Translations under genes and position numbers: made by a program
Shown here: positions 59,676-64,000 of the stretch, in pieces
How the letters are laid out: each line of letters starts with the position of its first letter
Numbering within the stretch: the first letter of the stretch is position 1
NCBI GenBank assembly: GCA_016714765.1
Contig: JADKCF010000047.1
Location: 49,982 to 113,981 of the forward strand
Direction of reading: 5' to 3'
Origin: Saprospiraceae bacterium
Lineage (GTDB): Bacteria > Bacteroidota > Bacteroidia > Chitinophagales > Saprospiraceae
Length of the DNA: 64,000 bases
The notes under the pieces: generated by a model
The model's database searches: none
What the model was told of the DNA's origin: nothing
Seen by the model: the letters and a program-made list of their open reading frames with translations, nothing else

Positions 59676-60272
59676 ATGGTGAACTTCAAAATAGAACGTT
59701 GTGTGGGTTTATCAGATCGGGAGATCATCCGTTTGTCATTGGCAGATTTGGAGTATTTTGCTTGCCTGGTATTAAAATATGAAGTCCGTCTGCTGAGCTA
59801 CATCAAAAAAATATCGCAAAGCAATCACGACGAAGCTGAAGACATTCTTCAAGAAGCATTCATCAAAATATGGAAAAATCTGAATGGCTACGATCCCAGA
59901 CTTAAGCTTGAAAGCTGGATATTTCGTATTGTCCACAATGAAACCATCAGTTATTGGCGTAAAAAAACATCATACTCCAAAGACAATATTGTCCGACTGG
60001 ATGACGAAAGACTGCATACACTCATGGCAGCAGAAGACGTGGATGAAATGGCAGGAGAATCATTCTTCCGTATCATAGAAGAAGTGTTACCGCTACTCAA
60101 GCAGGAATATAGGGAAGTACTGGTACTTAAATACCTGGAAGATAAAAGCTATATAGAGATCTCTGACATCCTGAAAATACCAGAAGGTACTGTGGCTACA
60201 AGAATCAACAGGGCCAAAAAATCTTTTAAAGAGCTGGCAGGTGGAAAATTTGATAATACCATATTTAAATAA
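59676..60272 (+). CDS. ECF-type RNA polymerase sigma factor
   Basis: This 198-residue protein has sigma region 2 (about 50-95: EAEDILQEAFIKIWKNLNGY, then LESWIFRIVHNETISYWRKK) and region 4 (about 140-190: YREVLVLKYLEDKSYIEISD, ILKIPEGTVATRINRAKKSF). There is no extra C-terminal domain. It starts at the ATG at 59676. A membrane protein gene follows after 7 bases and may encode its anti-sigma or output partner. The target promoters are unknown. Confidence 0.92.
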   Translation: MVNFKIERCVGLSDREIIRLSLADLEYFACLVLKYEVRLLSYIKKISQSNHDEAEDILQEAFIKIWKNLNGYDPRLKLESWIFRIVHNETISYWRKKTSYSKDNIVRLDDERLHTLMAAEDVDEMAGESFFRIIEEVLPLLKQEYREVLVLKYLEDKSYIEISDILKIPEGTVATRINRAKKSFKELAGGKFDNTIFK

Positions 60273-60279
60273 TACGAAT

Positions 60280-60972
60280 ATGAACAACGCACAAAAAATC
60301 ATCGACAAAATAAAGGGGGAGAATATTCAACCCAGACCTGAATGGTCATTTGCTTCAGCAGAATATATAAAATGGGGTGCATTCATGCTTTTTATATCGA
60401 TAGGGAGTATATCGTTTTCCATCATACTTTTTGCCATATCTGTCAATGGTTTTGATATGTTACAACATTTCAAACATTCCAAACTAGAATCCATTTTAGT
60501 GATTTTGCCTATTTTGTGGTTGGCTACTTTGATCTTATTTCTTGGTGGTTCCATCGTCAGTATTATGCATACAGGCAGAGCATATAAATATTCATTCGGC
60601 AAGTGGGTAGGTTTGAGCACAGGGATTAGTATAGCCATCGGCACTTTGTTTTTTATCACCGGCGGAGCAAAATGGCTGGAGCATAAATTTGAAACCAACA
60701 TCGAATCTTACGAAAGTATACAGGAGAAAAAAACAGCCATCTGGAGTCAACCGGAACTGGGAACACTGTCAGGAGAAATCGTTGAAGTAGCAGGTGATAC
60801 CCTCTACATCAAAGATTTTAAGAGCCGGTTTTGGACTATAGATATCAGCAGTGCATTTATAGCTCCAAAAGTAGTCATGGAAACTACAGAACAAATCAAA
60901 TTGAACGGTAAAAAAACGGGAGACGCGATCTTTAAAGCGGATCAAATAAAGCCTTGGGAGGCATGCCAGTAA
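60280..60972 (+). CDS. Membrane protein paired with the ECF sigma factor
   Basis: I choose the ATG at 60280, 7 bases after the sigma stop, although the frame is open from 60241; this gives 230 residues. A 30-residue N-terminal cytoplasmic part contains PRPEWSFASAEYIKWG. Three membrane helices (about 33-55, 75-97 and 110-133) and a C-terminal soluble domain (about 150-230: LSGEIVEVAGDTLYIKDFKS, RFWTIDISSAF) follow. The last part looks like a small OB or SH3-type beta barrel. Position suggests an anti-sigma role, but no classic anti-sigma motif (such as a zinc HxxxCxxC) is present. Confidence 0.6.
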   Translation: MNNAQKIIDKIKGENIQPRPEWSFASAEYIKWGAFMLFISIGSISFSIILFAISVNGFDMLQHFKHSKLESILVILPILWLATLILFLGGSIVSIMHTGRAYKYSFGKWVGLSTGISIAIGTLFFITGGAKWLEHKFETNIESYESIQEKKTAIWSQPELGTLSGEIVEVAGDTLYIKDFKSRFWTIDISSAFIAPKVVMETTEQIKLNGKKTGDAIFKADQIKPWEACQ

Positions 60973-60998
60973 GTGTGTGCAATGATGGGCATAATGGT

Positions 60999-61018
60999 GC
61001 TCCAAATTTATTTGGAGC
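60999..61018. terminator. Hairpin after the sigma operon (1)
   Basis: GCTCCAAAT and ATTTGGAGC pair perfectly across a TT loop, 26 bases after the stop codon at 60972. There is no T-run directly after the stem. A second hairpin follows within 10 bases. Confidence 0.55.
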
Positions 61019-61027
61019 GAATTGCCG

Positions 61028-61047
61028 TTTTCAAATAAATTTGAAAA
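61028..61047. terminator. Hairpin after the sigma operon (2)
   Basis: TTTTCAAAT and ATTTGAAAA pair perfectly across an AA loop. The flanking T and A runs make it a plausible bidirectional terminator. It shares the CAAAT/ATTTG core with the hairpin at 60999-61018, and both arms are 9 bases. Confidence 0.6.
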
Positions 61048-61131
61048 ACCATTAAAAAAGTGAAAGAAAAATGATGGTCGTGCGTATACTTATTGAAACA
61101 CATTTGATTATTCATTTTAAAACATAATATA

Positions 61132-61896
61132 ATGAGACATCTTACAATGATTTTAGGAATGATAACCGTATTTTTTTTATCTGCTTTTATGCCTTCGGTT
61201 AAGAATATTAAAAGTTCTGACCCAATTAGTGATGATGAAAAAGCAGGATTGATTAAAATGAGAGAAGAAGAAAAACTTGCTTTTGAAGTATACACTTTTA
61301 TGGATCAAAAATGGGACCACCAGGTTTTTAAAAATATCCTGCAAAGCGAAAACAGACACGAGATTTTGTAAAAGGATTATTGGATCAATACAACATCAAA
61401 GACCCTTACATTCAAACCAAAGGTAAATATGTGAATGCAGAAATGCAAAAACTCTATAAAGAACTGACAACAAAAGGCAGCCAGTCTTTAAAAGATGCTT
61501 TTATCGTTGGCGCCATCATAGAAGATATGGATATTGCAGATCTTGACAACCTCATGGCATCCGGCACTAATAAAGACTTGCCCGAAGTTTATGATAACCT
61601 CAATCGGGGATCAAGAAATCATATGAGAGCATTCAGCCGACAGTTGGACATGTCGAACGTAGTCTATACACCCGGCATACATCAACAAGAAAAGATATGA
61701 CTCTATTCTGAATGGTGAACATGAAAGAAGGCGCTATTGTCAAACCAGTGATTCAAAGTGTTTATCAAAAAACGGCAAAGCTTGCGGCAACAAGGGTGGA
61801 AAATCATGCGCAGGTAATGGCGGTAACAAAAATTCCGGTCAGGGTATGGGCTCTTGCCAAGGTTCAAAAGGCAACAGAAAAGGTTGCTGTAAATAA
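61132..61896 (+). CDS. DUF2202 ferritin-like protein with Cys/Gly-rich tail (two frameshifts)
   Basis: Frames 61132-61371 and 61380-61700, plus a third ending at 61896, form one protein of about 254 residues. Breaks lie near 61365 and 61690. It has a signal peptide (ending about residue 25), then the DUF2202 core: LIKMREEEKLAFEVYTFM, KNILQSENRH, LLDQYNIKDPY, AIIEDMDIADLDNLM and YDNLNRGSRNHMRAFSRQL. The Glu and His positions fit a ferritin-like four-helix metal site. The final 60 residues are a low-complexity Gly/Lys/Asn/Cys tail with seven cysteines, such as CGNKGGKSCAGNGG and a GCCK end, possibly metal-binding. The function of DUF2202 is unknown. Confidence 0.75.
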
Positions 61897-61943
61897 TTGT
61901 TGACAATACATAAAGAAATATCATCATCTAAAAAATAAATATT

Positions 61944-62536
61944 ATGAAACAAGTTAATATTTTCCAGGTTCATCGCTTTGTTTGCGCTGATTTCCTGTAC
62001 CAAAGATAATCCGATTGAAAGTACACTGACCGAACAAGAAAAATCAGACCTAATCTTCTTACGTCAAGAAGAAAAACTTGCGCACGATGTGTATGTTTAT
62101 GCTTATCAAAGTATGCACACTTTGTATTCAACGTATTTCAAATGAACAAACCATATCGACAATATGACGAGTTTGCTCAGTAAATATAATGTAGTAGATC
62201 CGCGGCAGATTTGACAAATGGCGTTTTGCAGATAATAATTTGCAAGTACTTTATAACCAACTCATTGCCAAAAGTGGACATATCATTGATAGATGCTTTG
62301 GAAGTTGGTGCAACCATCGAATTTGGACATTAGCGATATCCAACGATTTTATGCCAACATAACCAATCAGATATCTTACGTGTTTATGATTTACTTGCTT
62401 GTGGAATTCTAAAAATCATTTGGAAAGTTTACTGGCCAGTCAAAACCTTTAAGGTGCCACTTACAGTCCTCAGTTTTTAACTACAAGTGACTATCAAAAT
62501 ATCATCAGTGGCAGCCACGAAAACTGTGGGAAATAA
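61944..62536 (+). CDS. Second DUF2202 lipoprotein-like paralog, damaged by frameshifts
   Basis: It starts MKQVNIF at 61944 and shifts frame within the signal peptide. The sequence then reads ISCTKDNPIESTLTEQEKSD and LIFLRQEEKLAHDVYVYAYQ, the DUF2202 opening with a likely lipobox Cys. Further fragments in changing frames follow (LLSKYNVVDPR; an ALEVGATIE-like segment; TSDYQNIISGSHENCGK at the end), so the family architecture is complete but broken at five or more points. The true gene is probably intact, about 195 residues. It lies 47 bases after its paralog, a tandem duplication with diverged sequence. Confidence 0.6.
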
Positions 62537-62556
62537 GTCACATAATTTACTAATAT

Positions 62557-62591
62557 AAAACCACATCGTTGTCCTACTTCGGTGTGGTTTT
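62557..62591. terminator. Strong hairpin after the DUF2202 pair
   Basis: AAAACCACATCG (62557-62568) pairs with CGGTGTGGTTTT (62580-62591), a 12-bp stem with one G-T pair and an 11-base loop, flanked by A and T runs on both sides. It fits a bidirectional intrinsic terminator. Confidence 0.7.
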
Positions 62592-62614
62592 ACAAGTATC
62601 CTTTCAAAATCAAT

Positions 62615-64000
62615 ATGATGACTCAGTTTGCAAACACGCTTTTTCGCTGTTTGTAGTTTTGACTATCAAAGCCCAGAACACACCTTTTGATATCCAACTA
62701 ACGCCTATCCAGAGTGGAAGGTGTAGGTGGATTACAAACCTTGCTTTTGGGCAACATGAAGGTAAGTGGCTCATCATTGGTGGGCGATTGGATGGATTGC
62801 ATAGAAGACAGCCTTTTGCCAGTTTTGATGTTGCAGGGCACAATACTCAATTGAATGTAGTGGATCCTGTTGGAAATCAAAGTTGGACGGCATCGCTAGA
62901 TGTCCTGCCTGCAAGTATCAGCGCAGCTTAGCGCTACCAATATGGAATTCTGCAAGAAGGCGATATTCTGTACGCCTTATCGGCGGATATGGATAGCGCT
63001 ATTGCAGGTGAACATACTACCTACCCCAACCTTGCTGCGATATAGATGTACCTAAGACGATATATGCCATTGAAAATGATTTGCCCATAGCACCTTTTTC
63101 AAGACAAACCAAGGCGACAAAATGGCTGTTACGGGGGGATATCTGCACAAAATAAATATACTCTGGTAGGTGAAATCAAAATTAATCAGAGGATACAATC
63201 AAATTAAATGTAAATGATTATTTAAGATTACCCTGATACTGTTATGAGTTTTATTATAAAATTCAAACAGTTATACAATCAATCATCTCTAATTTGCCAA
63301 CAATCCTATGAAGGATACAAATACTAATATCAAATAATATCAAATGTAAGAAAAGTTAACTTTTTCAAGAGTGTTCCAAGGAGAGGGGTGTAGATTTGCC
63401 ATTTTTTTTAAGTTGTGTCAGCTGTTGATGATGATGGATACGCTGTTCAATATGGTTTTTAGTCAATATTACAATCATTATCACTGTGCGCATATACCGA
63501 TCCTGGTAAGCTCTAGTAAGAGATGCACACTGTATTTTTGGCAGCATAGCTCGGTATTTTGATGAAAACAGGACGCTAACCCGAGATGATAATGGCCAGC
63601 ATTTTATGACTACTATTGCTAGGTAACAGAAAAAGATGGTAGTATGGCTGAGTATAAACTTCCTGTTGAATTCTTTGGATTATTTGGGTTGGTTCTGAAT
63701 TTATCCCTTTATCAAAGATGCAAGTTATGATAATGGCGTCTTAAGACTTGACGATATCTTACAAGGCCTACGACTATGATTGGTTTATATTTATGGCGGC
63801 ATCAGCAGTATGGCGCAAACATCTTCTTTACTAATACTGGTACTGAGAGCAATGCAAGCAGTCAGATATTTGAAGTTTCATTGATCAAAACAAACCTTCA
63901 GGTACACATGATCTGAATACTCAAAGCATTGGTACACTACAGATGCAAATCTTTCCCAATCTAATCCAGGTGCCTTCGAAGTGCATTTCAACATAGAAAA
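62615..64000 (+). CDS. Kelch-like secreted protein, heavily frameshifted and cut by the window end
   Basis: A signal-like start (MMTQFANTLFR at 62615, then LFVVLTIKAQNTPFDIQL after a shift) leads to recognisable fragments. These are NLAFGQHEGKWLIIGGRLDG, LHRRQPFASFDVAGHNTQLN, AGEHTTYPNLAAI, FSQYYNHYHCAHIPI, AEYKLPVEF, NGVLRLDDI, YIYGGIS and FFTNTGTESNASSQIFEVS. They occur in the expected order for a Bacteroidota kelch-like family with beta-propeller repeats, in constantly changing frames. Indels occur roughly every 30-100 bases, far more than elsewhere. The reading is either very poor sequence at a contig end or a decayed gene; I favour poor sequence. The 3' end is outside the window. Confidence 0.5.

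Noticed and set aside
62537..64000. Non-coding or decayed region at the window end
   Set aside because: Fragments of one kelch-like family occur in the right order and are well conserved, which fits frequent read errors better than long decay.
1..64000. tRNA, rRNA, insertion sequences, integrases or attachment sites
   Set aside because: I looked for cloverleaf stems, transposase motifs and terminal repeats and saw none; gene content and strand changes do not mark an integrated element.

Overview
The window reads as a Bacteroidota chromosome fragment, probably Saprospiraceae-like (the family placement is inference). Evidence: TAnnTTTG-type promoters with few Shine-Dalgarno sequences, a SusC/SusD pair, type IX secretion C-terminal sorting domains on secreted proteins, bacillithiol synthesis (BshC), a fused System II cytochrome c synthetase (CcsBA), and low GC. 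No tRNA, rRNA, CRISPR array or insertion sequence was seen. Many long genes are broken by single-base indels, mostly in homopolymers, while protein similarity continues in the next frame. The damage is densest after about 61.3 kb. This looks like residual long-read error rather than decay, so broken genes are annotated here as single repaired loci.

Region 1 (1-19.9 kb). After a partial TerC-family gene comes a compact electron-transfer island. It encodes a ferric-reductase-like b-type membrane protein, a membrane-anchored Fe-S/FAD oxidoreductase, a 23-heme cytochrome and a giant cytochrome with about 70 CXXCH motifs. It continues with an outer-membrane beta-barrel candidate, an OB-fold-like lipoprotein, a 13-heme cytochrome, a second b-type membrane protein and a 10-heme membrane-anchored cytochrome. 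Next come a Crp/Fnr-type protein reduced to its HTH domain, a DoxX-like protein and CcsBA, which attaches heme to c-type cytochromes. The four cytochromes carry about 116 heme motifs. Two perfect ATGAC-N4-GTCAT palindromes and one weaker match precede three of the transcription units. I read the island as a candidate trans-envelope electron conduit with a redox or anaerobic regulator. This is the most interesting part of the window.

Region 2 (20-37.3 kb). These are mostly housekeeping and mixed genes: a tandem CbbX-like AAA+ ATPase with a duplicated N-terminal domain, a large TPR protein with a beta-barrel partner, 5-oxoprolinase subunits PxpB and PxpA (no PxpC), a dienelactone-hydrolase-like protein, BshC, AccD, a secreted CotH-like protein, PanB and MltG.

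Region 3 (37.3-58 kb). This is a polysaccharide utilisation locus, most likely for beta-1,3-glucan (laminarin type). It holds a beta-propeller/Y_Y_Y/LuxR regulator, a secreted carbohydrate-binding protein, SusC, SusD, a surface lipoprotein, a GH16 endoglucanase, a clan GH-A hydrolase, a GH149-like cytoplasmic phosphorylase, a GH17 enzyme, a GPH/MFS sugar transporter and a T9SS-sorted protein. The expected flow is surface cleavage by GH16, SusCD uptake, trimming by GH17 and GH-A enzymes, inner-membrane import, and phosphorolysis.

Region 4 (58-64 kb). This holds a PepD-type dipeptidase, an ECF sigma factor with a membrane partner, two DUF2202 ferritin-like proteins in tandem, and a kelch-like protein running off the window. 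The last 2.5 kb is riddled with indels.
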